Part shown: positions 1 through 14,827 of the stretch, one piece after another
Layout: the number at the start of each line of letters is the position of its first letter
Position numbering within the stretch: the stretch's first letter is position 1
Source: Babylonia areolata
Taxonomy: Eukaryota; Mollusca; Gastropoda; Neogastropoda; Buccinidae
Assembly: GCF_041734735.1 (NCBI RefSeq)
Contig: NC_134883.1
Coordinates: 35,079,266-35,143,265 of the forward strand
Reading direction: 5' to 3'
DNA: 64,000 bases
Notes under the pieces: model-generated
Databases searched by the model: none
What the model was told of the DNA's origin: nothing
The model's input: only the letters and a program-made list of their open reading frames with translations
Position numbers and translations under genes: made by a program

Positions 1-49
1 TGTGACTGAATCCTATATACACCAGAACTTCCCCCCCCTCAATGTTCCC

Positions 50-215
50 CCTCTCCAATAGACCTTGAGTGGCGGTCTGAACGCTAATCATTTGGATGAC
101 ACAATAAACTGAAGTCCCATGTGCAGCATGCACTTAGCATTTATAAAAGAACCCCCAGCAACAAAAGGGCTGTCCATGGCAAAACCCTGTAGAAAAAGCC
201 ACTATTGCAAGTTGT
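50..215 (+). mobile_element. SINE relic, 5' part of a conserved mollusc SINE
   Basis: The stretch contains ATAAACTGAAGTCCCATGTG, GCAGCATGCACTTAGC and TGGCAAAACCCTGTAGAAAA in that order. About 75 bases of it reappear in reverse orientation at 61640-61714, so the two are pieces of one dispersed family. It lies in intron 4 of the minus-strand QARS1 gene. I recognise the pattern from gastropod sequences but do not assign a named SINE core with certainty. Confidence 0.6.
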
Positions 216-284
216 GATTTACAAAAAGATTTCACGTTGCGAATGTATGTTGCATTCACTGCTATAACTTTCAAAATGATATTT

Positions 285-290
<6 letters not shown>

Positions 291-323
<33 letters not shown>

Positions 324-482
324 CACAGCACACACACACACATATACAATGCACACACACGCACACACACACACACGCGCGCGCACGCACATACACACAA
401 ACACAAACACAAACATACACACATATACAAAGCACATGCACACACACACATACACACACACACACACACACACCCATGCACA
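291..482. repeat. (CA)n microsatellite, interrupted
   Basis: A run of CA dinucleotides with TA and CG interruptions, ending about 12 bases from the QARS1 exon 4 donor on the minus strand. Apparent His/Thr or Cys/Val reading frames here are repeat artefacts. Confidence 0.95.
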
Positions 483-494
483 CACACTACTCAC

Positions 495-4026
<3,532 letters not shown>

Positions 4027-4549
4027 GTTGTCTCGAATCTGAGAACTTGATCTTGTTCCGTGTGTGAATTATTTTTAACTTCTACTCCAACCTCAATTTG
4101 AGTGTTTCTGGTAAAAGTAGATACCTTCATTTGGTCGGTCATAAATGTTTATCGGAAATGTTGCCTTACAACTGATCTTTATTTCATCATCTGATTATTC
4201 TCACTTGGGACAGATGGCGAGGTTTGGTGCATGTGTGCGCAACACACCACTCATCTAAAAATATATCCACCTATTTTGAGTCAGTAGCAACACACACACA
4301 CACACACACACACATACACACCTGAACAAACATGCGTGTACTCATACCATTATTGGCTTATCTGTTTGGTGTGTTCTGGCAGTTTTAGTGTTCATAATTT
4401 CTTTGGTGGTGTTTACGCCTTGAGTCAAGCCCACGGTACACACTGACACACAAGAGCGCGCGCGCGCTTACGCGCCACTGTAACATGGTCGACAAAAGAA
4501 TCCTTTCCGGTCTCCCCAGTCTCCCAAAATGATCTCATTCGTCGTCGCA

Positions 4550-7476
4550 GAAAATGGAACACACGATCGTCAGTGACGAATTTGCTTCAACGGAGTCTGC
4601 CAACACCACAACTATTCTACAGGCGGTGCAAGTATTGAGTGCAATAAATTTTGTTTGAAAGAATACATGTATCGACTTAGTCGCCACTTTGAGTCGCTAC
4701 CGGGTGATCCATTTCAGTATGAAACCAAAGAGACAACCGTCATCGAAAAATTAAGACGCAGAAGAAACAAAAGAACGGCACCGAACAGGATGCAAATTAT
4801 TCAGCCCCCATGGTGGAATACCGACACAGAGAGAGCCTGGATAGAAAAACATGCGGCTGTCAAACTTTGGCAAAAAGAAAGAACAAAACCATCTCCGGAC
4901 AAAGATATTGAAACAAAAATGAAAGAAAAAACTAAACAGTTTGAAATCATTGCTCAAGAGGCCAAAAATGACAAGTGGAAACAGTTTTGCGAGACACTCA
5001 GTTATGACACAACATTGACAGAGTTCTGGCAATTTTATCATCGCATGGAAGGGAAAACGTGCACAACAACAACCCCAGACATGGTAGACACTGACGGAAC
5101 CAAGCTAAAGACAAACGAAGAAAAAGGATCCGCCCTGCTCAAACGTTTCATATAACAGAGCGATCAAAGAAACTTAGATGAGAAAAAGAAATATGTTGAG
5201 GAGTTAAACCAAACCCTTATGCAGACTGGACCTGATGATGACTTGACAATAGATGATCTAAACGAAGCAATAGCTAAATGCAAGAAAGAATCAGCTCCTG
5301 GCCCAGACAAAGTTCGCTACTCGGGACATCAAGGAACTATCGGAAGAAGACAGAAGCAAACTGTTCAATCTACATCAAAACAATTTCCACAATGGACATG
5401 TGCCTGAGGACTGGACACACAGCTTCTTAAAACCCATACCAAAACCAGGAAAGGACCTTCATCAGGTAAGCGGCTACCGGATCCTAACCATGCAAAACAT
5501 TGCTGGAAAGCTCATGGAACGCATGATAGCCAGGAAACTTGCAAGGGATCTTGAACACAGGCACATTCTCCCTTCAAATCAAGGTGGTCACAGAACAGGC
5601 AAGTCCACATGGGAAAATGCAGCTGCTTTTGCATATGAGGTGTATGAAGGATTTCAAAGGAAAGAAGAAACACTAGCAGTAGCAATCGACCTTGAAGATG
5701 CCTACAATAAAGTCCAGTTTGCGCACCTCATGGAGCTGCTACTAAGGTATGGAGTAAGTTTGACACTGACAAGATGGATAGCAGCAGCGCTTCAGGAAAG
5801 AACCGTCGTCCTACGCCTCAGAGATTGGATGTCTGCACCTTCTAAACTATCCATGGGACTGCCACAAGGGTCTCTGTTCTCTCCTGTCCTCTACAATGTC
5901 TACACGAAGGGCCTTGCAGACTTAAACAACAATGGAATAGCTCGGGTGCTTACTCTTGCGGATGATGGCCTGGTCTTCAAAACTTCGAAAGATGCTCAGG
6001 AAAGAACTAAAGCCGTCCAGAAACAACTAAACAATATTGCTCAATGGTGCAAAGACACAGGATCTTCCATCAATCCAGCGAAAGCCCAAACGTTGCTGTG
6101 CACCCTCAACAACGGAACCGCGAGCAAATCACCACCTTCTGTGTCATTCGATGGGATTCAGATCGAGTAAACTGAATGCCTACGCTACCTAGGAATACAC
6201 TTCGACAGGATGCTGACCTTCAGAAAACATACGGAAAATACTGTTCTCAAATGCAAAAAGGGCCTTTCAGTTTTAAAAGCAATGGCAACCAAAGGTATTC
6301 AACAACGCCACCTCTTCCTGCTATACCAATCACTCGTCCTCAGTGTGATCGACTACGGACTTGGGCTAACAACACCGTCTCAAAGCAACCTCTTAAAATT
6401 AGAAAGAGTTCAAAATGAAGCTGTGAGGCTGATCCTTGGAACAACAAAAGACACGCCCACAGAAACCATACGATACCTGCTTGACCTTCCTTCAGTGCAG
6501 GCCAGAAACAAGTTAGAACAGGTCAAGACCTACTTCAAAGCATTAGAAAATCCTCAAAACCCACTGCATGACGCAGTCAAAGAACCAAAAGGCAGCCGTC
6601 TAGGACGAGGAAGATCATGGATGGGGCAAGCAGAAGACACAATCCAGCTAGTATGCCAACTACAAGACCTGAAAGAAACAAAAGAATGGGAGAAAAACCC
6701 CGAAAACCTCAACCATCTATTCAACACAGCCATTTCACCCACTCTAGGAAGACATTATCGGGAATGGCCAGAGGGCAAAACTGATGGGGAAGTGAAGCTA
6801 CTCATAGAAGAAAACAGTAAAGAAGAGGACATCATCATATACACAGATGGCTCAGTCACCAAAGACCAATCCGGTTGGGGATTCACTGTGAAACAAAATG
6901 GAAAAACAGTTAGGGAAGAGAATGCTGCTTACAAAGTCACAACCTCCAGCCTAACGATGGAAGTTGAAGCTGTGACACATGCCCTCCAGTGGCTATCGTC
7001 CATCCATACGCCCGGAAACCAACATGCCATGATTCTAACCGACTCAATGAACCTCATACAGAAAATTGAAAACGGAATGGGAAGCCCAGAGTGGCATAAG
7101 GCAATGCGCAACTTTCAGATTAAAAAACTCACATGGTCATACTGCCCGGGACATGCAGGAGTTAAGGGAAATGAGCGAGCTGACAGACTTGCTGGTAACG
7201 CAACACCAACGAGCGGCCTACATCTAGGAAAATCGGAAATCCTCAGAAAAGTCAAAGAATATCAAAAAGAACAGGTACAAGGCCATCACACCATCGATCG
7301 CCTCAAAGAAATAAAAGCAGAGAGAGGGAGCGGCCGTAAGTCTTACATGAAAGGTAGAGCGCGATGTTTTGCAAATCAAACAAATATCGGCATCATTTCC
7401 AAACCAACATTGCACAAATTTCTTCAAAACGGAACAGAGTCTCTGTGGGCTTTTCCAAATACAATAGACTGAGCAA
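4550..7476 (+). mobile_element. LINE with reverse transcriptase and RNase H (I/Nimb-like), 5'-truncated
   Basis: A non-LTR retrotransposon on the plus strand, in open blocks at 4655-5152, 5219-5407, 5400-6170 and 6210-7472. The first block is the linker before the reverse transcriptase. The RT block keeps the first catalytic Asp in AIDLEDAYNKV and the GLPQGSLFSPVLYNVY motif. Its active-site box reads LADDG rather than F/YADD. The RNase H block shows YTDGS, MEVEAV, LTDSM and PGHAGVKGNERADRLAG, so all four acidic residues are present. No apurinic endonuclease domain is seen upstream, so the copy is 5'-truncated. It is broken by a stop after 5152, a frame change near 5340-5400 and a stop at 6168-6170. 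Clade placement (I superfamily with RNase H) is inferred from domain order only. Confidence 0.85.
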
Positions 7477-7549
7477 CACACTAGACGCCACGTCATTGGC
7501 ATCAGAGGTCTTTTCCCATCCCTCTTGCGGCCAATTAGTGGCAGCCTCT

Positions 7550-8095
7550 GTGCGTGTGTTTATGTGTGTGTTTGCGTGTATGTGTGGGTCTGTGTTTTTG
7601 AGTGCGTTTGTGCATGCGCGAGACTGTAAGTGTACACAAGTGCCAGGAGAGTTCTGTGCATGTGCGTGTGTGTGTGTGTGTGAGGGGGAGGTGGGGGTGC
7701 AGAGAGGAGGTGGGGCAGAGGATGAGGTATGTGAGGGTATGCATGCCTACACTGTGGGAGCAACAGGATATTGGAACGTATATATATATATATATCTTTG
7801 TATATATGTGTGGGGGGTTGGGAGTGGGCGTGTGTGTGTGTGCTTGTACAAGTAAGTGTTCATCTGTGTGTGTGTTTGTGTGTGCCGTGGAAGCTGCGAT
7901 ACATAGACTAGAAATGAGTGTGTGGAGGAGGGGGGTAGAGGAGGTGCAGGGTAATGTGTGTGGTGTGTGTGTTGGAGCTCATGTACGTTTATATGTATTT
8001 GACTGTGCTTTCATATCTGTGAAACTGCATGTTTGGTGCATATCTGTTATGCATGTGTGGGTGTATGTGTGAATGTGTGTCTTCATGGTTTACAT
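7550..8095. repeat. GT-rich low-complexity tract
   Basis: Irregular GTGTG stretches with a TATATA run near 7780. Apparent Cys/Val-rich reading frames here are artefacts. It follows directly on the 3' side of the RNase H LINE and may include its tail. Confidence 0.8.
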
Positions 8096-8261
8096 TTATT
8101 TGCTTATTTATCATCATTGTTGTCTTATTTATTTATTTATTATTATTTTTTTATTATTATTATCATTACTACTACCTTTTTTTATATCATAATTATTATT
8201 TATTTATTTATGTAAGCTTATCTATTATTTATTCACCTTTTTTTTCTTTTCTTTTTTTCTC

Positions 8262-8392
8262 AAGGCCTTACTAAGCGCGTTGGGTTATGCTGCTGGTCAG
8301 GCATCTGCTTGGCAGATGTGGTGTAGCGTATATGGATTTGTCCGAACGCAGTGACGCCTCCTTGAGCTACTGAAACTGAAACTGAAACGACC
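8262..8392 (+). mobile_element. Short interspersed repeat with CTCAAGG/CCTTGAG ends
   Basis: It starts CTCAAGGCCTTACTAAGCGC and ends GCCTCCTTGAGC followed by a GAAACT repeat. The inner part carries CATCTGCTTGGCAGATGTGG, itself a small palindrome. A related piece lies at 9245-9300. The inverted ends suggest a small hairpin-type non-autonomous repeat. It resembles a repeat I know from gastropod sequences, but the class is not certain. Confidence 0.55.
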
Positions 8393-8437
8393 GGGTGAAC
8401 CCAGTTTCACCTTTCTATACCATTCAAACATTCTTTG

Positions 8438-8492
8438 GAGACCATGCGATACCTGTTTGACCTTCCTTCAATGCATGCCAGAAACAAGTTAA
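8438..8492 (+). mobile_element. Fragment of the RNase H LINE
   Basis: About 55 bases here match 6458-6511 of the upstream LINE with few differences, including CTTGACCTTCCTTC-type sequence and GCCAGAAACAAGTTA. It is a second, very short copy of the same family. Confidence 0.7.
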
Positions 8493-8639
8493 ATATGTTA
8501 TAAGATAGGAACTCCGGTCCCATATAGTCTGAGGATCTTGGAGAACTTATAACGTACGTAGTATCAACTGCAATACTTAACTTTGTTTCTAGAGTTAGTG
8601 AGCGAGAAAGATTTGATATCGACCTTGAAACACCACGCG

Positions 8640-9060
8640 CTCTTTCCCGGTGTAATAATGATTTAAGTAAGTTGTACTGGTAAAGAATTTCGTACAGCCT
8701 TGCCACGGTGCTCCTCATTGAATTATACAGAATGTTGTGCAGTTCGATTCTGGAATAATAAATATGGCATAGAAATAAACAAAAATGTATGGACTGAAGG
8801 TCATTCATTTATGTACTAGGGAAACAAAATTGAGAGTTCTAAAGCATGGTGGAAAATTCTGCATAACATTTATCCTAACAATATGATGTTACGTAAAATG
8901 AAAATGAAAGATAACAGAAATTGTTCATATTGTAATGACCGATGAGACTGACTTGTATCAAGTTGAACATTTTTTTTTTTCATTGTCCAGTTGTTAGATC
9001 TTTTTGGAAATTTGTTAGCCAGTATAATATCAACATATTACAACGTTAAAATAATCTCAA
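8640..9060 (+). mobile_element. L1/Tx1-like LINE, C-terminal relic
   Basis: The plus strand reads AWWKILHNIYPNNMMLRKMK followed by a C-x2-C pair and HFFFHCPVVRSFWKFV. That is the typical cysteine/histidine tail of the L1/Tx1-like LINEs common in marine invertebrates. Stops and shifts interrupt it, so this is an old fragment. Confidence 0.7.
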
Positions 9061-9244
9061 TTTCAGATGAAAATCAGTGTGTTGTTCAGTTGGAAAAATG
9101 ATGCATGACAACATTCACTCACTCACTCATTCCCTTGACCGCTGGGGTCATTGGGGGGACATGAGGAAGATGTCATAGCTCGCCACGCCGTTCTGTTGGT
9201 AGCTGTCGTGAGGAGATCTGCTGGCAACATTAACAGACTCATAA

Positions 9245-9300
9245 TACATCTGCCCAGCGGATGTGGTGAAGCGTAAACGGATTTGTCCGACTGAACGCTG
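9245..9300 (+). repeat. Second piece of the 8262 repeat
   Basis: It shares GGATGTGGTG-AGCGTA and CGGATTTGTCCGA with 8318-8355. Only the middle of the repeat is recognisable. Confidence 0.5.
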
Positions 9301-9350
9301 TGGAGGGATTTGTTCAGTTGCACACTTCGTTCACGACAAAATGACTGTCG

Positions 9351-9800
9351 TTGGCACTTCAGTTGAAGAATGGTCATCACACATATCATGTGCATGATAG
9401 TGCTCGGCTTGATTTTTATATTGAAATTAATTGGACACACTCTCTTCCTGTTTATTTATCTATGACCATGGATAAACATTTAGAATTTATTATGACAAGG
9501 TTTCAGTTCGATTTTGATTTTTTAACCTGTTTGTGCATGATATCCGCGGCAACTGAAAGACAACATCATAATGACCTTCTTTGTCTTGTATGTATAGGTG
9601 CGAAAGAGAACGAAGTCCACATTGTATTTTGTTGTCCCGTGTTGAATGAACCTAGAATTTAATTAATTAATCCAAACTATTACTGACAACCCTCCATATT
9701 CAGATTATCAATGCTACTATCAGTATCATCTGCTAAAGAGTCCGTTATCAAGTAAAGAACAATTTTACTTACAGATATATAAAAAGCTTTAGAAGTACAG
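9351..9800 (+). mobile_element. LINE C-terminal relic
   Basis: An open stretch to 9662 ends in LCLVCIGAKENEVHIVFCCP, a C-x2-C...H...C tail like those ending CR1/jockey-type LINE proteins. The following frame continues in the same style (residues like YYQQPSIFRLSMLL) across a stop. The exact clade cannot be set. Confidence 0.55.
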
Positions 9801-9957
9801 TATGTAGTTGAGTGACTGCATGTTTGTTTACTAAACAAACATGAATAAGGAATACAGGTTATTGTGTTGTTTATTTATACAGGTCTCTGTAATGCTTGTT
9901 TACATCAATTGAGGGACCATGGCCTGTATCAGTTGAATAAACTGACACCCGTATCTG

Positions 9958-10031
9958 ATGGTGTGTGTGTGTGTCATGTGTGTGTGCTCGCGAGCGCTCT
10001 CAGTCTCCGAATCAGCAAAAGCGCAAAGGCC

Positions 10032-10067
<36 letters not shown>

Positions 10068-10401
10068 AGTGTGTGTGTGTGTGTCCGTGCGTGCGCACGC
10101 GCACGCGTCAGTGGCCCCTGCTCATAACATTAGAAAAGAGAATCACGTGCTGAGTTCATCTTCTGAATCACTGTGTGTGTGTGTGTGTGTGTACGTGTGC
10201 GTGCCCGCGCGCGTGTGTGTACTGATGTGTATGAGTGCGCGTACTTGTTTGCGCCGGTTTGGCGAGTGTGTGTGTATACATTGGCCCCTGCTCATAACGA
10301 TACGAAAGAAAATCGTGTGTCGATTTTAATCTCTCTCTCTCTCTGCGTAAGTGTGTGTGCACTGACGTGCGTGTGCGTTTCTCTCTCTCTCTCTCTCTGT
10401 A

Positions 10402-10432
<31 letters not shown>

Positions 10433-10457
10433 AGGCTCGCGCTCGCCGCGTGTGTGT

Positions 10458-10514
<57 letters not shown>

Positions 10515-10530
10515 CGCGCGCGCGCGCGTG
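9958..10530. repeat. GT microsatellite cluster with a repeated 165-bp unit
   Basis: Several (GT)n blocks are separated by related non-repetitive pieces. GGCCCCTGCTCATAAC occurs at about 10115 and again at about 10283, followed each time by A-rich sequence and a CACGTG/CGTGTG stretch. A CG-rich tip (CGCGCGCGCG) lies at 10513-10528. Long reading frames here are repeat artefacts. Confidence 0.8.
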
Positions 10531-10608
10531 CTGATAACAATAGACCCCTGGAGAGTTCCGCGGTTAAGCTGGATCTTGCGCATTGCGCATCTGACTTTCA
10601 TGCTAGCA

Positions 10609-10752
10609 ATGCCAAAGACAATCGACATTGACAAAATAATTAAACATTTGGGATCTCGACACTTTGTCTCTTCGGTCTCTGCCTTTGTGAACCCCAGAGG
10701 CGTTGAATTCGTTCTTACAAGTGAGGAAAAAGACAGTGAAGGGTTCATTTGA
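10609..10752 (+). CDS. Short open frame, possible LINE ORF1 fragment
   Basis: Forty-seven codons from ATG, with balanced composition unlike the neighbouring repeats. It contains IDIDKIIKHLGSRHFVSS and NPRGVEFVLTSEEKD. The style resembles the N-terminal part of ORF1 in invertebrate LINEs, but I cannot place it in a family. No splice sites or partner exon are evident. It may be chance. Confidence 0.2.
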   Translation: MPKTIDIDKIIKHLGSRHFVSSVSAFVNPRGVEFVLTSEEKDSEGFI

Positions 10753-11039
10753 CGAATATGTCGCCAGGAAAGATTTTGCTTACTTTTTTTTCTTTGTGTG
10801 TGTGTGTGTGTGTGTGTGTTTGGTGATCGGAACACGAAAAATTATTTCTGATCTGCATTTAACCATACCACTATCATTCTCACCAGTCAACAAGGCACGA
10901 CTTGTAATAAGTAAGTAAATAAATAAATGAATAAAATACTGCTCGAGCTGTTTGTGTTCACGTATCGAAATCTGAGTCTTACATTTATTTTCCCCTATAG
11001 TTTGAACATTATTCATTAGTTGCAATTAATTTAACTTGA

Positions 11040-11175
11040 CCCCCAAAGCGGAGTATGGCTGCCTACATGGCGGGGTAAAAACGGTCATGCAGGTCAGTAA
11101 ACTGAACCCACTCGTGTGCAAACTGAACTGACGAGTGAATGTGGGAGTTGCAGCCCAAGAACGCAGAAGGAGGAG
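11040..11175 (+). mobile_element. tRNA-type SINE, 3' half
   Basis: It matches the 3' half of the full SINE at 40160-40535, sharing AAGCGGAGTATGGCTGCCTA, CATGGCGGG-TAAAAACGGTC and CGCAGAAG at the end. The tRNA-like head is missing. Confidence 0.8.
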
Positions 11176-11692
11176 GAGTAGTAAGTTTGGTTGACTACAA
11201 CTGGTGCATAAGCTCACATCCACGCCCCCTTGCTCGGACAGCACCAGGTGAAACTTCCAAGTCTCTGTAATATCTGTTCACTCAATTTTTTGACGTTTTT
11301 TTTTCAAAGACTGAAGATTACCTGAAAGGTGCGTTGCACAAGCATCTGGAGATCTGTCGTGGATTTCAATGTACTGCCCTCCGTTTCTTCAGTTGGTAGC
11401 TTCAAACACTGTACACTCATGTGTCATCGTATGCATAAAAAAGAAAACTAAATTTATATGAAGCAAAGAGCGGAAAAAACGAAGCCTACTGTTAGCACGT
11501 TCTGCTACTCTCGACGGACCGCCTTCGTTGCTCGCAAACTTCGGACAGCCAATCAACTTCGAGAGTACACATAATGTGACACGCCAACATTAGCCTTCAT
11601 GTAGGCACGGCGGAACTCCCCAGGCGTCTCATATCGAAAAAAACAACAATCGCGTGCTAAGTTCATCCTCTCTCTCTCTCTCAAGCAATAAT

Positions 11693-13655
11693 AAGACTTC
11701 TTCTTTTTTTTAATAAGACATTTTGACTCAATAAACTGGGAGTTCATGTCTAAGGTATTTAAAGCATATGGGTTCAAAGAAAGTATGTCTAGATGGATTA
11801 GTGTATTTTACACAAATATTATGTCACGTGTAATTGTAAATGGTCAGGTCTCTGGTTCGAAGTTAACCCTTTCGATGCCTGGAAAATAAGATTTAAGTGA
11901 AATCTATTTGCCAGGGTTTTTCCCCCCAAAACGGGTATATATTTTTCAAAAATTTCTGTGCTCTTTGTTATTGGAGAAAGACCCATATTTTTTCTGAAAG
12001 GTAAATGAATAAAGAATACAAAACACATGATGTTTTCCCATTTTATATATTTTCAGTGACATACTGTTATTCTGAGATCAGTGTGTTTTTTTGTGTGTGT
12101 TTTTTTTTGGGGGGGGTTTTGTCACATTTTCAACTTGTTCATTTCAAACATTAGTCAGGTAATTGAACTAAAATATATTTTGTGGACAAAATACCTGCAC
12201 ACACAAATTATACTAGAAAAACCACAGTAAAGACCAAAAAAAGAGACTGTGACATACATAATATATTGTGACCTCTCCAAGTGATAAGAATGTATGGATG
12301 TGGGACCATGCCCCCCTCCTGTCCCCCCCACCCCCCACCCCTATGACCCCCCTCCCGCCCCCCCAGGTCTCCACCCCCCCTCCTCTTCACCTCTCTCACA
12401 TATGGTCACTTCATCCAGTTTGCATCAGATCGTGTTGGGTGGGTGCCAAGAAAATCACTCACACTGTGTCCTGCTAAAAATTCGGTCACTTTCTGTCGGC
12501 TGCTACAGCTGTAAAGTTAGCATCACTCACTGATAGTCCTATCTTGGCCAGTCTCTTCATTGCTCCCTTTATTTTCCATCAAATCGTCCTACAAAAGTTC
12601 ATCACTGTCTTCTCCTTCAAATTTACACTACAATTCTTTCTGAGCATCAGCTAAAGAAAGCAGTCTTGGTTGGTTTCATGCAACCACGATTGCATGTCTT
12701 GAGCACGGGGTCCGACATTTTGTTGAGCGAGCGAGGAGAGGTGCCAGGCAAACACTGTGGCAGTAATCCAACCAAAACGCATGACGCAATGGGGTTTCTA
12801 GCTATGAATAGAATCTAGAAAGATTCCCCAAGCTAAAACCACCAGTATTTTTGTCAACGAACTCCATGCAAACCAGGGAAACGTCAGAATATTTCGATAA
12901 CAAGTTATCTTGTCATTGTGGCAGCAAAGCGTACATGCTTGCGCTGACGAGTTATCTAGGGGTAGGGGTAGGCAGCCCAGGGGTTAAGAGAGGTTGTAGA
13001 CAAGGAGACCCTATCACCCCATTTGTTTGTACTGTGTGTAGAAATATTAGCTATGATGGTGAGGGAAAATTCGGACATCCGAAAAATAACAATTAATTAT
13101 GTTGAGAATAAGCTGACTCAATATGCTGATGATACAGAATTTTTACTTGCTGGGGAAAGGAAATCTTTTGAATGTTGTGTTACAGCTCTTAATAGATTTG
13201 GCTGTATCTCAGGTCTTTATTTGAATTCAAGTAAAACTAGTGCTATTTGGTTAGGGAGCCAGAAAAATTCTAAGACTCGTTAAATGGAACATAGGTATGG
13301 ACTGGAATCCTACAAAATTCCGAAATCTGGGGATTTGGTTCATTAAGAGAATATGTAAATATGAATTATCCAGAAAGATTAGCAGAAATAAAAGAACTGT
13401 ATAAGAAATGGGTAAAACACTAGTTAATGTCTCTAGGGAGAGGAGCAGTTCTAAAATCTGTTATTCTTTCTAAACTGACTCACCTGTGTTTGCTTTTGCC
13501 AAACCCACCAGATTCTTTTTTTTTTTTTTTTTTTTTTCTTTTCTTTTTTTAATACATGTCAACAGATTTCTTACAAGTTTGTTTGAAACTCTTGAGAAAC
13601 CAGATAAAATTAGCCATAAAACTGCTCATAAATGTATATATTAGAAATTTTTTTT
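11693..13655 (+). mobile_element. L1/Tx1-like LINE relic split by an insertion
   Basis: The left part (11693-11866) reads INWEFMSKVFKAYGF and YTNIMSRVIVNGQVSG. The right part (12984-13655) reads VKRGCRQGDPITPF, then KLTQYADDTEFLLAG with the catalytic YADD box at 13122-13139, then LTHLCLLLPNPPDSF. This is the reverse transcriptase and following region of an L1/Tx1-like LINE. A 1.1-kb TTAA-flanked element interrupts it. Several stops and shifts show the copy is dead. No endonuclease part is present. Confidence 0.8.
11867..12983. mobile_element. piggyBac-type non-autonomous element, TTAA target duplication
   Basis: TTAA lies at both edges (11863-11866 and 12984-12987). The ends read CCCTTTCGATGCC on the left and, reversed, CCCCTGGGCTGCC on the right, 9 of 13 matching. 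Removing the segment brings together two adjacent parts of a LINE reverse transcriptase, which confirms the boundaries. TTAA targets and CCC-starting termini are characteristic of piggyBac-type transposons. No transposase frame is visible, so the copy is non-autonomous. It contains a C-rich tract near 12309-12380. Confidence 0.7.
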
Positions 13656-13658
13656 TTT

Positions 13659-14428
13659 TTAAAAAGGTGGCAGCTTCCTCCTTCTAAATCCTTCCTCCTC
13701 CAGTTTGCAGACAAGATGCCGCCGTAAAAGTTCATTGGATGTTCGCATATCTTGTTCCGGATCACATATGCTATGACCAAATGCTTTAGATTCTTTTGTG
13801 TGGATGGTTCTCATCATATCCAAAAAAATTTGGTTCAGCTCCTCATTCATTCTTTTCTCCTGCACATAAAGGGACCTAGCCTGTTGAGACTTGCGTGCAC
13901 GCTTCTCACGGCATCGTTTGGCGGATTAATTGTTTTTCCTCCTTTTTTCCAAGTAGGAAGCATCTTTCACTACCAGCGCCCCTTCTGTTTTTGTTTCAAG
14001 AGGTGTCGTGGTGCTGGTTACCCTGGTGTCCTGCTCCTCTGTATTCCCACTTGGGGGGGCTGGCACCAGAGGAGGACAGTGTTGAAACAATGGGGATCGA
14101 AGAATGGGATCCTGCTGGAATATGGGAGATCAAAGAAATAGGTTTTTTTATATTGGGATTCCCACTGGCATGCGGACCACCAGTTCCAGTGTCCAGAAAT
14201 GGAGAACTTGCACTGTACAAACCAACATTCACATGTTGTCCCTGTGGTATCAGCGTTGATGACAAGGATGGAATGTGACCTTCCTCTGTGAAGAAAGGGT
14301 CAGAAGGTATACACTCCGGGTGTCCTTGTAAGAGCTGCTGCCCGCTTCCACATAGGTAGTTGGCGGAATGTGTGGGTTTGGAATCCATGGCTCTGTCTAT
14401 CGCTTGGAAGACAGGGACGGAATAAGAC
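13659..14428 (-). pseudogene. NFIL3/E4BP4-like bZIP coding exon, interrupted
   Basis: The minus strand has a good acceptor (TTTCTTTGCAG at 14439-14429), then an ATG at 14388 in a strong context (GAGCCATGG). A Ser/Pro/Gly-rich frame runs from MDSKPTHSANYLCGSG to about 14055. After a G7 run (14053-14059 on the plus strand) the frame that continues is shifted by one. It reads VVKDASYLEKRRKNN, a TAA stop (13926-13928), then SAKRCREKRARKSQQ and a zipper-like segment to 13659. This aligns with the NFIL3 basic region, which from memory reads [23 protein letters not shown]. The stop replaces the Glu after NN, a single-base change from GAA. Vertebrate NFIL3 also has one coding exon. One stop plus one shift suggests a pseudogene, although sequencing error in the G7 run or a segregating allele remains possible. 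A T-rich run just past the end (plus strand 13647-13660) could be a retrocopy tail. Confidence 0.65.
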
Positions 14429-14827
14429 CTGCAAAGAAATCAAAAACAAAAAAATTACAATCACGGTCATTACATATTTTGAGAACTTCATTTGACTACA
14501 TTGTATAGCCAAGAATGCTAACATCTTAAGAATTACATCTACCATTCTTAATTACATCAAAATTCTTTAAGCAGCAATTAAATACCCGATTTAAATGTTA
14601 TCTTCTACCACATGAAGGTAGTATACCTTCTTTTTTTCTTTTTCTTTTTTTATACAGTGAAACATTTCTACATTGTGCACCTCCAAACTGAATCAGGATC
14701 AGTGAATCACAAATCAATGGCAGATTATATGATCTCTGTTGTGATATAAAGACTTTGTTAAATTGTATGTTGTGTCTGCAGGACTCGTAGTCCATGGACA
14801 TGTAAGAATGGAGAGAAAAAAAATCTG

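Noticed and set aside
8407-8808. A 133-codon minus-strand open frame
   Set aside because: It overlaps plus-strand LINE fragments and has no motif or start context; judged antisense noise.
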